The notes under the pieces were generated by a model, which was not told where the DNA came from, ran no database searches, and saw nothing but the letters and a program-made list of their open reading frames with translations. DNA of 64,000 bases, taken from positions 60,462-124,461 of the forward strand of contig NZ_BBYM01000029.1 of the NCBI RefSeq assembly GCF_001570405.1, written 5' to 3'. The stretch is from Microtetraspora niveoalba. Its GTDB lineage: Bacteria; Actinomycetota; Actinomycetes; Streptosporangiales; Streptosporangiaceae. Position numbers and translations under genes: made by a program. Below, piece by piece: positions 15,918 through 24,636 of this stretch. Position 1 is the stretch's first letter; every line of letters starts with the position of its first letter.

Positions 15918-16943
15918 TTAAGATATCGTCGTGGCGGCTCGGTTGGCAGCTCGAGCGCAGGCCCAGGAGGCGGCCACGGCGGCAACGATGGTGGAGTGAC
16001 GGTTGTAGGTGTAGGCATCACCGTCAGCTTGATCTATGCCACGTGAAGGAAACCGCGGACCGGGTATGGAGCCGTCCGGTAGCTGGGCCTGAGCTAGGTG
16101 GTTCCACAGCCGTTCGTCCAGCGTGGGCTGGGGGAGGCATGCGTCTACGGCCAGCAGTTCGCCTAGCAGGTCCCAGTCCTCCTCCTCGCACCACACTTGT
16201 GACCAGCATGGCAGCCAATCGTTGAGGTAAGCCGCTAGAGCGGTGGGCAGATGTGCGGGCGCTCGGCCCCAGTCCGTCAGGTAGAACACGGTGTGCGTGA
16301 GTGCGTAGGCGTGGTGGTGATCCAACAGCCATGGTTCGGGTGTGCGCGCCAGCCAAGTCCTCGTGATGGCCTCCTCCAGGTCCACGTGCTCGACGGGGAG
16401 CCCGAGGGCGCGCTGGGAGGTCAGCCGCGCCAGCAGATGGAAGGGGGCGACCTCCTTGGCGCTCCAGTTGCGTGTTGTCACGAGCTGGGCGGCGATGTGC
16501 TCGATTCCCGCATGGCGCCTGCCCCTCTCCCGCAGGAAGGCATAGAGCGAAAGGACGCTGCCCTCCCCCGGCTCGGCCTTTAACAGTGCGAACAGGACTT
16601 CTCCCGCATCGATCTCTTTCCAGATCATGTCGACCATCTCGTGGGCGAGTCGATGCCGGTCTGTGCGCGGATCGCTGGCCCGCAGGACGGCGGTGCCGGC
16701 CAGCGCGAGTTCGGTCAGTGGCGTCAGCGCGCGCCCCCACCAGAGAGCGTCTATGTATCGGTGCCGGGGATGGTCCGGGCAGCCGCGCTGGCGAAGGCAG
16801 GCGGTACAGGAGCGCTCAGGGAGGAGCGGCGGCTGCAGGATGTCGGATGCCCGCAGCTCGGTGCTCAGCCGGAATCGGTCGAGGTGCTGATGTAGCCAGC
16901 GCACTGCCCCGTCGGCGATGGTGTCGAAGATCGGGCCGGTCAT
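15918..16943 (-). CDS. DUF6895-like protein of the PatG-type peptide cluster
   Basis: A 341-aa, mostly alpha-helical soluble protein. The Cys cluster CTACLRQRGCPDHP (about residues 42-55) and CWSQVWCEEEDWD later could bind metal. HHHAYALTHTVFYLTDWGR, near residue 210, and the C-terminal YNRHSTIVAAVAASWA resemble my recollection of DUF6895 proteins, an uncharacterised actinomycete family. The start ATG overlaps the S8 protease stop (ATGA, 16940-16943), so it is translationally coupled to the cluster. An alpha/alpha-barrel fold is possible but not shown. Its place in the operon suggests a tailoring, carrier or immunity role; that is inference. Confidence 0.6.
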   Translation of the reverse strand: MTGPIFDTIADGAVRWLHQHLDRFRLSTELRASDILQPPLLPERSCTACLRQRGCPDHPRHRYIDALWWGRALTPLTELALAGTAVLRASDPRTDRHRLAHEMVDMIWKEIDAGEVLFALLKAEPGEGSVLSLYAFLRERGRRHAGIEHIAAQLVTTRNWSAKEVAPFHLLARLTSQRALGLPVEHVDLEEAITRTWLARTPEPWLLDHHHAYALTHTVFYLTDWGRAPAHLPTALAAYLNDWLPCWSQVWCEEEDWDLLGELLAVDACLPQPTLDERLWNHLAQAQLPDGSIPGPRFPSRGIDQADGDAYTYNRHSTIVAAVAASWACARAANRAATTIS

Positions 16944-18376
16944 GAGCGCTTCCCGTTCAGCAACGCGCGGGCGGCCTGCAGATGGTGCACGGCCTGGGGA
17001 TCGTGAGGCGTGCGCTGGGCCAAAAAGTCGATGCCCGTCTCCAGACCAAGGGTGTGCGGTGCCATCCCGGACAGGGCGAGCCAGCGCGCGGCGCCGGCGG
17101 CCTGCCGGTAGTCGCGTTGCATGACCGCCCGGACGAATCCCCGGGCGACGTCGAGGACGCGCTGTCGGACCAGGGCGAGCAGGGCCGGACGGGCGCCGGG
17201 TTCGGCCTGGTCGGCCAGGTCGGCAAGGTGTGCTGTCAGCTGGGGCCAGGCGAGGTTGGCCAGGTGCTGGGTGTCGTGCTGGCGCGGGTGCGCCGCGACG
17301 TCAGGGGCGTGCTGGTGGACGCGGCCGGAGCTGGCAGGGGCCGGGGCCGAGTGGTCGTGCTGGGCTGGGGAGGAAAGCCCTATGCCGGGCGAGGGGGCGG
17401 CAAGGAGGCGACGAGTGGCTGCGGGCACGTCGATGAAGCCGTTCAGGCAACGTTCAGTCTGACCGTGGCTCTGTTCGGGCATGCAGGGGCGGGCGGTGGC
17501 CAGCAGCGCATCCCGGACCGCGAGCGCGTCGGGTGGCTGGCCGAGGTGGCGTTGCAGGCTGATCAGCAGGGCTGCGGCGCCGGTGACCAGGGCGACGGCG
17601 ACGCAGGTGCCTTTCTGCGCTTCGATGTCACCATCGGGGTGGGCGCCGTAGACGGCCTCGCCCAGGGCGGTGATGCCGTGCCCGGTGTAGGCGGGTCCGT
17701 GGTTGCTGAAGTAGAACATGGCGCCGTCGGCCCGGTGGGCGCCGACGGCCAGCACGCCGGGCAGGATGGCGGGAGCGATGCTGTTGTTGCCGTAGTCGTT
17801 GCCGGCCGGCGCGGTGATGAGCACGCCGGCGTCGATGGCGCGGGCGATGGCGCGTTTGAGCATGTCGTCGGCGTCGTGGGAGGCGGTGGGGAAGGCCAGG
17901 GTGAACTGGATGATGTCGGCCCCGGCCTCCACCAGTTCCTCCACGGCGCGCGCTCCCGACAGCGGGTCGGGCGGGTTCTCCTCGTCGACTGGCGGGGAGA
18001 GGAATAGGGCGCGGCAGCGGGGGGCCAGGCCGGGCAGGATGCTGCCGGGCTGGCCGAGTAGCACGCTGGCGGTCCAGGTGCCGTGTTCGGCCATCTTCGG
18101 GTCGGTCTGGGTGGGGGGCAACCACCAGGTGGGAAGCACGCGTAGGTCAGCGCCGGTGAGGCTGGGGTGGGACAACTGTGGGGGTCCGTCGACGACGCCG
18201 ATGGTGATGCCCGGATCTCCGCCTTGGGTGTGCCGCCACAGCTCGGCGATCCCGGCCACAGCCTGCGCGGGATAGCGCGGCGGGGGCGCGGATCGGTCGG
18301 GCGGGGTATCCGGCTGCGCAGTCGGTGGGGCGGCGGTCCCGGGCGCGGGGCCGGGGGCGGTGCGGGCATCGGCCAT
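16940..18376 (-). CDS. S8 (subtilisin-like) protease homologue with Cys in place of the catalytic Ser
   Basis: A 478-aa protein; ATG 18376 chosen for caggag 8 nt upstream. No signal peptide, so cytoplasmic. After a Pro-rich N terminus (1-35), the S8 fold shows Asp63 (GVVDGPPQLSHP), His98 (AEHGTWTASVLLG) and the oxyanion Asn (APAGNDYGNN). At the serine position it reads KGTCVAVALVTGAAALL, so the expected GTS(M/V) nucleophile is Cys258 (codon tgc). The C-terminal 150 residues are helical and unassigned. It lies between a 64-aa peptide gene and the DUF6895-like gene, overlapping the latter. It may be a Cys-dependent transpeptidase or cyclase, or a pseudoprotease partner of the PatG-like enzyme. 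Confidence 0.82.
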   Translation of the reverse strand: MADARTAPGPAPGTAAPPTAQPDTPPDRSAPPPRYPAQAVAGIAELWRHTQGGDPGITIGVVDGPPQLSHPSLTGADLRVLPTWWLPPTQTDPKMAEHGTWTASVLLGQPGSILPGLAPRCRALFLSPPVDEENPPDPLSGARAVEELVEAGADIIQFTLAFPTASHDADDMLKRAIARAIDAGVLITAPAGNDYGNNSIAPAILPGVLAVGAHRADGAMFYFSNHGPAYTGHGITALGEAVYGAHPDGDIEAQKGTCVAVALVTGAAALLISLQRHLGQPPDALAVRDALLATARPCMPEQSHGQTERCLNGFIDVPAATRRLLAAPSPGIGLSSPAQHDHSAPAPASSGRVHQHAPDVAAHPRQHDTQHLANLAWPQLTAHLADLADQAEPGARPALLALVRQRVLDVARGFVRAVMQRDYRQAAGAARWLALSGMAPHTLGLETGIDFLAQRTPHDPQAVHHLQAARALLNGKRS

Positions 18377-18428
18377 CGGCGGGCTCCTGTCGTCGTCGGG
18401 GTTGCCAGAAAGAGGGGGCGACCGACCT

Positions 18429-18623
18429 TCAGAGGGCCGACAGCTTGGCCTGCTCATAGGACGGCCGGCTGAAGGCGGCGGGGTCGTTGACGTTGGCGTT
18501 GAAGGTGAGCAGGTTGCGGATGCGGGTTCGCTGCTCGCGAGTCGCAGCGTTCAGGCCGAGGGTGGTGTAGGGGTCGATCAGCTCGGGTCGGCGCACCGGG
18601 GGCGCCTGCGGGGGACGGCTCAC
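18429..18623 (-). CDS. 64-aa peptide between the two S8 proteins
   Basis: GTG start at 18623 with aaggag 8 nt upstream; a TTG one codon earlier is also open. The sequence runs MSRPPQAPPVRRPELIDPYT, then LGLNAATREQRTRIRNLLTF and ends PSYEQAKLSAL. It has no Cys, so it is not a lanthipeptide-type substrate. Its place between two maturation-type proteases suggests either a second precursor or a small accessory protein. The family is not recognised. Confidence 0.65.
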   Translation of the reverse strand: MSRPPQAPPVRRPELIDPYTTLGLNAATREQRTRIRNLLTFNANVNDPAAFSRPSYEQAKLSAL

Positions 18624-18666
18624 CAAAACACTCCTTCTCTCGAGGGCAGGTGGAACAGGTGGGCGG

Positions 18667-20679
18667 TCAGACTTCGGGCCAGGAGCGGACCTGGCCGATG
18701 CTGACCGGCAGGACGTCCTTGACGTCGATGGTGAAGCGGTAGACGCGCTTGGCCCGCTTGCTGTTGTCAGGGTCGAAGAAGCGCAGCTTCACATCCCAGC
18801 AGTCGCTGTCAGGGCGGCCGTAAGGGCTTTTCTCCACGTCGATGTTCTGCAGGGCCATGCCGTGGCCGAGAGCCTCGGCCAGGGTTTCGCGGGCCTGGAC
18901 GGCGTTGGTGGCGGCGTAGTTCAGCGCGCGGTCGCGGCTGGTGGCGCCGAAGTTGCGCAGGTCGTAGTAGATGCGCTGGAGGAAGTCGGCGACCGCGTCG
19001 CTGAGGGGGGTGCCGTGATCGTGGCCGCGCTGGTTGTGCTCGGGCACACCGCAGTCCATGACAGCCTGGGCTAGCGAGGCGACCGACCAGCCGTACAGGC
19101 CGCGAGTCAGGTTCACCTCGACCACCGGCACGTACTGCCCGTTGAACAGCTTCGCGGTACGGCCGGGCAGCGTGCCGGGGATGGACACCCGGTCGACGAA
19201 CTCGGCGTCGTCCTCGGCCTTGAGCTGGCGCTCCAGGAAGTCGGTCAGCCGCTCGTACACATCGGGCCCGTACCCGCCGACCGGCTCGATGGCGTAGATC
19301 GGGGTCAGGTCCAGATTCAGCGTCCAGATCAGCGGCCGCGCCTCGGAGGGGTGCTCGCGCAGGTAGGCCACCATCTGCCGCGGATCGTAGGGGTTGGCCG
19401 GCACGCTGTGCCCGTCCACCTGCACCGTCGGCATGAGCTGCTTGAAGGAGTCACGGCGGGCCTCGCTGCCGAAGTCATAGCCCAGCGTTCCTAGCGCGTA
19501 CACCAGCCGCTGCGCCGCGGGCGGAGCCTGCTGGGGCTCATCTGCCGAGGGCACCACACCGGCAGGGATCGGCGGCGGCGTCACGACGGGAGCGGGTACC
19601 GGCGCCGGAGGGGCGGTCGTGGGGATGAAGGACTCGCCAGTGGTGCAGTCACACCCGGCTGGGGCACCGGTGTGCGGCAGGGCGCCGCAGGAGGGGGCCA
19701 CGGCCGGCTCGCCCGCGTCCACCGGGGAGTCCGGGCCCGCCGGCGTGGTGGCCGAAGAGGTCGAGGATGAGGTGGTCACAGCAGTCACCGCTTTCGTGAT
19801 GTTGAGTGTTCCGTTCAAGTGCTGCAGGCATGCCGCGCCCTGACCGCCCAGCCCGTCCAGGCGGTCGAGGCTGTCGAGCGGGCCGGTGCCCGGCTCGCAG
19901 GGATCGGCGGTTTCGCGCAGCAACTCGCCGACGGCGAGAGGGTCCGGTTTGCCACCCTGGCGCAACTGCAGACAGGTCAGCAACGCCGCCACCCCCGCCA
20001 CGATCGGTGTGGCCAGGCTGGTGCCGGTCATCGTCGCGATCCCGCCGCCCGGTACGGCGACCCGGATGTCCTGGCCGGGGGCCAGCAGCCCCTGTCGGCG
20101 GCTGCCGGGCCCGAAGTTGCTGATCGGCAACGGCCGTCCGGCATCGTCGCACGCGCCCACGGCCAGCACCCCCTCCAGGGTCGCCGGCACGTGATCGCAC
20201 AGGCAGCCGTCGTTGCCGGCGGCTGCCACGATCAGTACGCCCTGCTCGCGGCAGCGGCGCACCGCCCGCGTCAGAACGTCCTCGGCCTCGCCGGCGTCGG
20301 CCAGCTGTCCGCCGCTGACGTTGATGATGTGCGCGCCGGCCTCGGCTGCAAGCTCGATCGCGCGAGCCAGCTCCAGTTGGGAGGTGCGCCGCCCTTCGAC
20401 GAACACCGGCACGCTGATCGCCCGGCACGCCGGTGTCACACCCATCACCGGGCCGTCGTGGCGGCCGAACAGCACGCTGGCCACCGCAGTGCCGTGGGCC
20501 GCCTTGGCACCTGCTGCACCGGCGGGCCAGACGTCACGCACCTGGCTCGGCTTTCCAGCCGGAAAGGCCGGGTGCGTCTCGTCGACCAGCCCGTCGACGA
20601 CGGCCACCGTGATCCGGTCGTCGCCCGTGGTCAACTTCCACAGATCGGCCAGTCCGGGGATGTCCCGCACCTCGCCCAT
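18667..20679 (-). CDS. PatA/PatG-family protease (S8 domain plus cyanobactin-maturase C-terminal domain)
   Basis: A 670-aa cytoplasmic protein; ATG 20679 chosen for caggagcgac upstream. The S8 domain (about 1-270) has a full triad: Asp29 (VAVVDGLVDETHP), His62 (AAHGTAVASVLFG), Ser221 (TGTSLATPIVAGV), with oxyanion AAAGNDG. A Pro/Ala-rich linker (about 310-400) contains CDCTTGESF. The C-terminal domain (about 410-670) carries the PatG signature series: YALGTLGYDFGSEARRDSF, NPYDPRQMVAYL, IWTLNLDLTPIYAIEP, ALNYAATNAVQ, RPDSDCWDVKLRFF, VYRFTIDVKDVLPVSIGQVR. In cyanobactin pathways PatA cuts the leader and PatG cuts and macrocyclises. A 46-aa peptide gene 125 nt upstream on the same strand is the likely substrate. 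Confidence 0.9.
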   Translation of the reverse strand: MGEVRDIPGLADLWKLTTGDDRITVAVVDGLVDETHPAFPAGKPSQVRDVWPAGAAGAKAAHGTAVASVLFGRHDGPVMGVTPACRAISVPVFVEGRRTSQLELARAIELAAEAGAHIINVSGGQLADAGEAEDVLTRAVRRCREQGVLIVAAAGNDGCLCDHVPATLEGVLAVGACDDAGRPLPISNFGPGSRRQGLLAPGQDIRVAVPGGGIATMTGTSLATPIVAGVAALLTCLQLRQGGKPDPLAVGELLRETADPCEPGTGPLDSLDRLDGLGGQGAACLQHLNGTLNITKAVTAVTTSSSTSSATTPAGPDSPVDAGEPAVAPSCGALPHTGAPAGCDCTTGESFIPTTAPPAPVPAPVVTPPPIPAGVVPSADEPQQAPPAAQRLVYALGTLGYDFGSEARRDSFKQLMPTVQVDGHSVPANPYDPRQMVAYLREHPSEARPLIWTLNLDLTPIYAIEPVGGYGPDVYERLTDFLERQLKAEDDAEFVDRVSIPGTLPGRTAKLFNGQYVPVVEVNLTRGLYGWSVASLAQAVMDCGVPEHNQRGHDHGTPLSDAVADFLQRIYYDLRNFGATSRDRALNYAATNAVQARETLAEALGHGMALQNIDVEKSPYGRPDSDCWDVKLRFFDPDNSKRAKRVYRFTIDVKDVLPVSIGQVRSWPEV

Positions 20680-20803
20680 GTCGCTCCTGTCACTCCCCCG
20701 CTGGCGCTTGGATGGCTGACCCACTGCGATGAGCGCCCGACGCCGCCTTGTCTGGAACGCAGAGGGCACCGGGCACTCACCGGTTCACCGGTTCACCGGC
20801 TGG

Positions 20804-20944
20804 TTACTCGTCGTTCTCGTCGGCGAAGGGAACGCCCGGAATCGGCACAACCGGCCAGAGGGACTGCTCCGCGCCGTCACGGTCGGTCGAGGGAGCACCG
20901 TTGATGGTGCGCACCACAGGGGCGGACTGGATGGGCAGGTTCAT
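20804..20944 (-). CDS. 46-aa candidate RiPP precursor peptide
   Basis: ATG at 20944 preceded by gaaaggaaaggtca, a good ribosome-binding site. The peptide starts MNLPIQSAPVVRTINGAPST, continues DRDGAEQSLW and ends PVVPIPGVPFADENDE. The layout suits a ribosomal peptide substrate: short leader, a hydrophobic Pro-rich segment (LWPVVPIPGVPF) and an acidic tail. It has no Cys or Ser/Thr-rich core, so heterocyclisation is unlikely; head-to-tail cyclisation by the downstream PatG-like protein is possible. It is the first gene of the cluster. The 3' spacer (20778-20802) has short direct repeats of caccggtt. Confidence 0.72.
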   Translation of the reverse strand: MNLPIQSAPVVRTINGAPSTDRDGAEQSLWPVVPIPGVPFADENDE

Positions 20945-21080
20945 TGACCTTTCCTTTCTGCTGGGCAGTGATGCCGCACACCAGCATTCCCCTACTCACG
21001 GTTACTTTATAGATACTCTCTGCTACCAGAGGTCGGCCGCCGCACGTGGCCGGGGCGGTCGCCGCCGCAGCCCTCCTAGT

Positions 21081-22482
21081 AGTGCTTTGTTGGGTCAGGC
21101 TTTTGTGGCTGGTCCGTTTCGGGATGTAGTGGTGCGATGCGGGCGTGACCCCCGAGCACCTTGCCCATGTCCGGCAGCAACTGGAGTCCTTCGCTGCAGA
21201 GATGTTCGCTCCTTTGGCCCGCCGGGATCAGCGGGCCAAAGGGCTGACCTACCTGCGGGGCCTGCTGCTGGACGGCCGCCGCAAGTCGATGCAGCCGATG
21301 GCCGAGCGCCTGGGTGTCGACCACCAAGGACTCCAGCAGTTCCTCACCTCCTCCACCTGGGATCTCACCCAAGTGCGCCGCCACTTGGCCACCCCGGGCG
21401 GTCGCCGCCATCACCCCGGTGGCCTGGGTGATCGACGACACCGGCTTCCCCAAGGACGGAATCGCCTCACCCGGCGTGGCCCGGCAGTACTCCGGCACCC
21501 TGGGCAAGGTCGGCAACTGCCAGGTCGGCGTCAGCGTGCACGCGGTCACCGACGCCGCCTCCTGCCCGCTGAACTGGCGCCTGTTCCTGCCCGCCTCCTG
21601 GGACCCCGCGCAGGCCGCTGACGATGAGGCCGCCGAGCAGGTCAGCGCGCGCCGCGCCCGCTGCGCCATCCCCGATGGCGAACACCACCGGCCCAAGTGG
21701 CAGCTCGCGGTGGAGATGCTCGATGAGCTGGCCGCCTGGGGTCTTGCGCCGCCGCTGGTGGTGGCCGATGCCGGCTACGGCGACAACGCCCACCTGCGCG
21801 CGGCCCTGTCCGAGCGCGGCCTGCACGTGGTGCAGGTCAAAGGAGCGGTCACCGCCCACCACGCCACCGACGAACCCGACCCGGTCACGTACTTGGGCCG
21901 CGGCCGCCCGCCCCGGCCACACCGCTACCCGGCCCGGCCGATCAGCCTGCGCGAGCACGTGCTGGCCGCCGGACATCAGGCGGCGCAAACCGTGACCTGG
22001 CGGGCCGGCTCCAAAGGGCTCATGACCTCCCAGTTCGTCATCCTGCCCGTTCGCGTCGCCGGGCGTCGGCCGCGCCCCGCAGCCGACGGCACGCTGCCGA
22101 TCAGTCTCCTGATCGCGCAATGGCCCGACGATGAGCCCGAGCCGACAAGTACTGGCTGACCGTCCTGCCCGCCGGCACTCCACCGGCCACGCTGGTCGCC
22201 CTGGCCAAGATCCGCTGGCGGATCTCGAGCACGACTACCGCGAACTGAAGACCGGCCTGGGCCTGGACCACTTCGAGGGCCGCTCCTGGATCGGCTGGCA
22301 TCGCCACGTCACCCTGGTGACCTCCGCGCATCTGTTCTGCACCGAACTGCGCCTGCACGACCCAAAAGCTGCGGCCTGACCCTCTACACGATCCTCAAGG
22401 AACTCCAGGTGCTCCTGGCCACCTGGACCGGCCGCTGCCCGACCTGCTCACAGCGACCACCCTGATCACCTAACAAAGCACT
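21081..22482 (+). mobile_element. Decayed IS701-family insertion sequence
   Basis: The left end agtgctttgttgggtcagg (from 21081) and the right end, read inverted from 22482, agtgctttgttaggtgatca form imperfect terminal inverted repeats. The single transposase gene inside is frameshifted at least twice. A target-site duplication is not clear. It separates the PatG-type cluster from the biosynthetic operon that starts at 22502. Confidence 0.82.
21145..22378 (+). pseudogene. IS701-family transposase, frameshifted
   Basis: Three frames together make one transposase. The first (about 21145-21410) gives MTPEHLAHVRQQLESF, LRGLLLDGRRKSMQPMAERL and QQFLTSSTWD. The second (about 21408-22159) gives WVIDDTGFPKDG with the first catalytic Asp region, KVGNCQVGVSVHA, VVADAGYGD and HVVQVKGA. 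The third (about 22155-22378) gives HDYRELKTGLGLDHFEGRSW with the catalytic Glu, and HRHVTLVTSAHLFC. Each junction needs a +1 shift. The order DDTGF / ADAGYGD / YRELK-GLDHFEGR is diagnostic of the IS701 DDE family. It should be inactive. Confidence 0.85.
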
Positions 22483-22501
22483 GATAGGGGCTTGTCAGAT
22501 G

Positions 22502-22978
22502 TCAGCCTTCCAGGACGGCCGGGTGTGACGGGGGCCCATCCATCAGGAACCGCTGAACGAGACCAGTGAGGCCGAGGGGGTAGACGGTCTGGTGGGTGGC
22601 ACCGAGTTCGGAAAGTGACCACCACTGCCAGGCGAGGATGTCGTCGGTCTGCGTGGCCCTGGATGGGTTAACTTCTCCCGCAGGGACTCGGGCGACGAAG
22701 TAGCGCTCCACCTGCCGGGTGAGCTCGCCATTGATCACATGCTCTTTGGCTCGGGTGGCGATCTCGAAGCCGATTTCAACCGCCTCGACACCGAGCTCTT
22801 CATGCAGTTCCCGTACGGCGGCCTGGACGTGGGTCTCTCCGGGTTCGAGGGCTCCGCCGGGGGTTGCCCAGAACACGCCGTTGCCTTCGTCGTAGCGCAG
22901 CAGGAGTATCCGGTCGTCCTGGTCGAGCACGACCACACGGGCAGCTGCACGGATGTGTGTGGTGGGCATGTCGCTCAT
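22502..22978 (-). CDS. NUDIX hydrolase
   Basis: A 158-aa protein from the ATG at 22978; an upstream in-frame start is possible but would overlap the carbamoyltransferase gene. The NUDIX box is complete: GGALEPGETHVQAAVRELHE followed by ELGVE, fitting GX5EX7REUXEEXGU. The N-terminal strand is RAAARVVVLDQDDRILLLRY. The family hydrolyses nucleoside diphosphates linked to another group. It is the last gene of the 22.5-30.7 kb operon, 16 nt behind the carbamoyltransferase, so it may act on a nucleotide-linked intermediate or remove a damaged by-product. Substrate unknown. Confidence 0.88.
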   Translation of the reverse strand: MSDMPTTHIRAAARVVVLDQDDRILLLRYDEGNGVFWATPGGALEPGETHVQAAVRELHEELGVEAVEIGFEIATRAKEHVINGELTRQVERYFVARVPAGEVNPSRATQTDDILAWQWWSLSELGATHQTVYPLGLTGLVQRFLMDGPPSHPAVLEG

Positions 22979-22994
22979 CGTAGTTCTGACGTCC

Positions 22995-24620
22995 TCAGCT
23001 TTCCTTCTCCACGAGATAGTCACCCAGACAGAGAGCGTCCAGGTCCGTGTCTTGGAACGTGGCCAGCGCGTCCGCTGGGGTTTCGACGATCGGCTCGCGA
23101 TCGTTGAATGAGGTGTTCAGCACCACCGAAACGCCGGTGATCTTCCCGAAGTGGCTGATCAGCGAGGCGAAGCGCGGGTTGACGCTGGGGTTGACGGTCT
23201 GGGCCCGTGCGGTCCCATCGACATGGACGACGCCAGGAATCATGGGCTTGCAGTCGTCGCGTACGGCCGGCGCCAGCAGCATGAACGGGGACAGGGCGCC
23301 GTCCATGTCGAACCAGCGGGAGGCGTCGGCGTCCAGTACGGCCGGTGCGAACGGGCGGAACGGCTCACGATGCTTGATCCACCCGTTGAGGGCGTCGCGG
23401 GAAGCAACGGTGCGCGGGTCGGCCAGGATGGAGCGGTGGCCGAGCGCGCGGGGGCCGAGTTCGCTCCGGCCGTCGAACCATCCGATCAGCTTCCCCGCGG
23501 CGAGCATCTGCGCGGCCGTGGCGGCGATGTCACTCTCACGCCGCCAGGTGAACGGGACGAAGGACCGTTCCGTGAGACCTGACCGGGGGTCGCGGCGCAG
23601 CGCCAACTCGATCTCGTCGTCGCTGTAGTGATGTCCGAAGGCATCATCGGCGATCGGCCGCCTGGGGATCTGGCCGGTGAGCTGGTGCAACCCGTACAGG
23701 GCGCACCCCAGGGCCTGACCGCGGTCGGACGCCGGCGGCGGCACGAACAGGCCGGTCACGGCAGGTAGGCGACGCAACTCGTCGTTGGCGACGCAGTTGA
23801 GCGCGACTCCTCCCGCCACGCACAGGTTTCCGATCCCTGTCTCTGCGATCACATTCGTCGCGAGACCGGAGAGGACCTGCTCCACCTGGGCCTGCAGGTA
23901 GGCGGCCGCGTTGATTCCGCGCTCGTCTCCGCCTTTGCTGCCTGCTGGCCCGAAGTCCCAGCCCGTGCGGGCGATCAGGTCGGCGACGCCAGCGGCATGG
24001 GTGGCGGCCAGGCGCCCGTAGACGCGGGTACCGCGCAGGTCGAACAGCGGGGCGGCGAAGATGTCGGGGTCTCCGAAGCTGGCCAGCGCCATGGTTTTTC
24101 CGGCTTCCTGGGCGGACCAGCCGAGGTACTCGGTGAACGCCTCGTAGGTGGCGCCGATCCCGCCCGCGCGGCCCCGGGACGGGTCGTTGCCGCCGAGCCG
24201 TTCGATCCCGTCCAGCGTGGCCACGTAGTAGGTCTCGGTGTCGGTGTTGTTGCCCGCGCCGTCGGCGACCAGGACGGTCGCCTGGTCGTAGGGGCCGAGG
24301 CAGTAGGCCGTATAGGCGTGGGAGAGGTGATGGTCGACGATGACGATCCGTGCCGGGTCCACGCCCAGGTGGTGCATGCCGGTGTCGGCGGCCGTGAGCG
24401 GGATCCGGCCGAAGTTGCTGGCCACCACGAGGTCGACGTCGGCGAGGGTCATGCCGGTGGCGCGGAGGCAGTAGAGGAGGGCGGCCTGCCAGCCGGGGCT
24501 GTATCGGCGGCGGTTGAGCCGCTCCTCGCCGATCGCGATCATCGTGTCGGGGGTGACGAGGGCGGCTCCGCCGTCGTGGCCGAAGTTGATGCCGATCACG
24601 CATGGGGTTGTGCTGGTCAT
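22995..24620 (-). CDS. Carbamoyltransferase (NodU/TobZ family)
   Basis: A 541-aa protein of normal family length. The N-terminal Kae1-like domain shows INFGHDGGAALV and DHHLSHAYTAYC with the metal-binding His pair, then VLVADGAGN and CVAGGVALNCVANDEL. The C-terminal domain shows WFDGRSELGPRALGHRSILA, PFRPFAPAVLD and VVLNTSFNDREPIVETPADAL. The family transfers the carbamoyl group of carbamoyl phosphate, via carbamoyl-AMP, to a hydroxyl of a sugar or other small molecule. Its presence predicts that the operon product carries an O-carbamoyl group. The gene is 16 nt from both neighbours. Confidence 0.93.
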   Translation of the reverse strand: MTSTTPCVIGINFGHDGGAALVTPDTMIAIGEERLNRRRYSPGWQAALLYCLRATGMTLADVDLVVASNFGRIPLTAADTGMHHLGVDPARIVIVDHHLSHAYTAYCLGPYDQATVLVADGAGNNTDTETYYVATLDGIERLGGNDPSRGRAGGIGATYEAFTEYLGWSAQEAGKTMALASFGDPDIFAAPLFDLRGTRVYGRLAATHAAGVADLIARTGWDFGPAGSKGGDERGINAAAYLQAQVEQVLSGLATNVIAETGIGNLCVAGGVALNCVANDELRRLPAVTGLFVPPPASDRGQALGCALYGLHQLTGQIPRRPIADDAFGHHYSDDEIELALRRDPRSGLTERSFVPFTWRRESDIAATAAQMLAAGKLIGWFDGRSELGPRALGHRSILADPRTVASRDALNGWIKHREPFRPFAPAVLDADASRWFDMDGALSPFMLLAPAVRDDCKPMIPGVVHVDGTARAQTVNPSVNPRFASLISHFGKITGVSVVLNTSFNDREPIVETPADALATFQDTDLDALCLGDYLVEKES

Positions 24621-24636
24621 GAGCAGCTCCGAGGGG

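Noticed and set aside
15914..15934. AT-rich patch near the DUF6895-like stop as a promoter or origin
   Set aside because: Too short and without paired promoter elements or iterons.
20778..20802. Short tandem repeat of caccggtt between the peptide and PatG-like genes
   Set aside because: Only two to three imperfect copies; not a CRISPR or a clear regulatory array.
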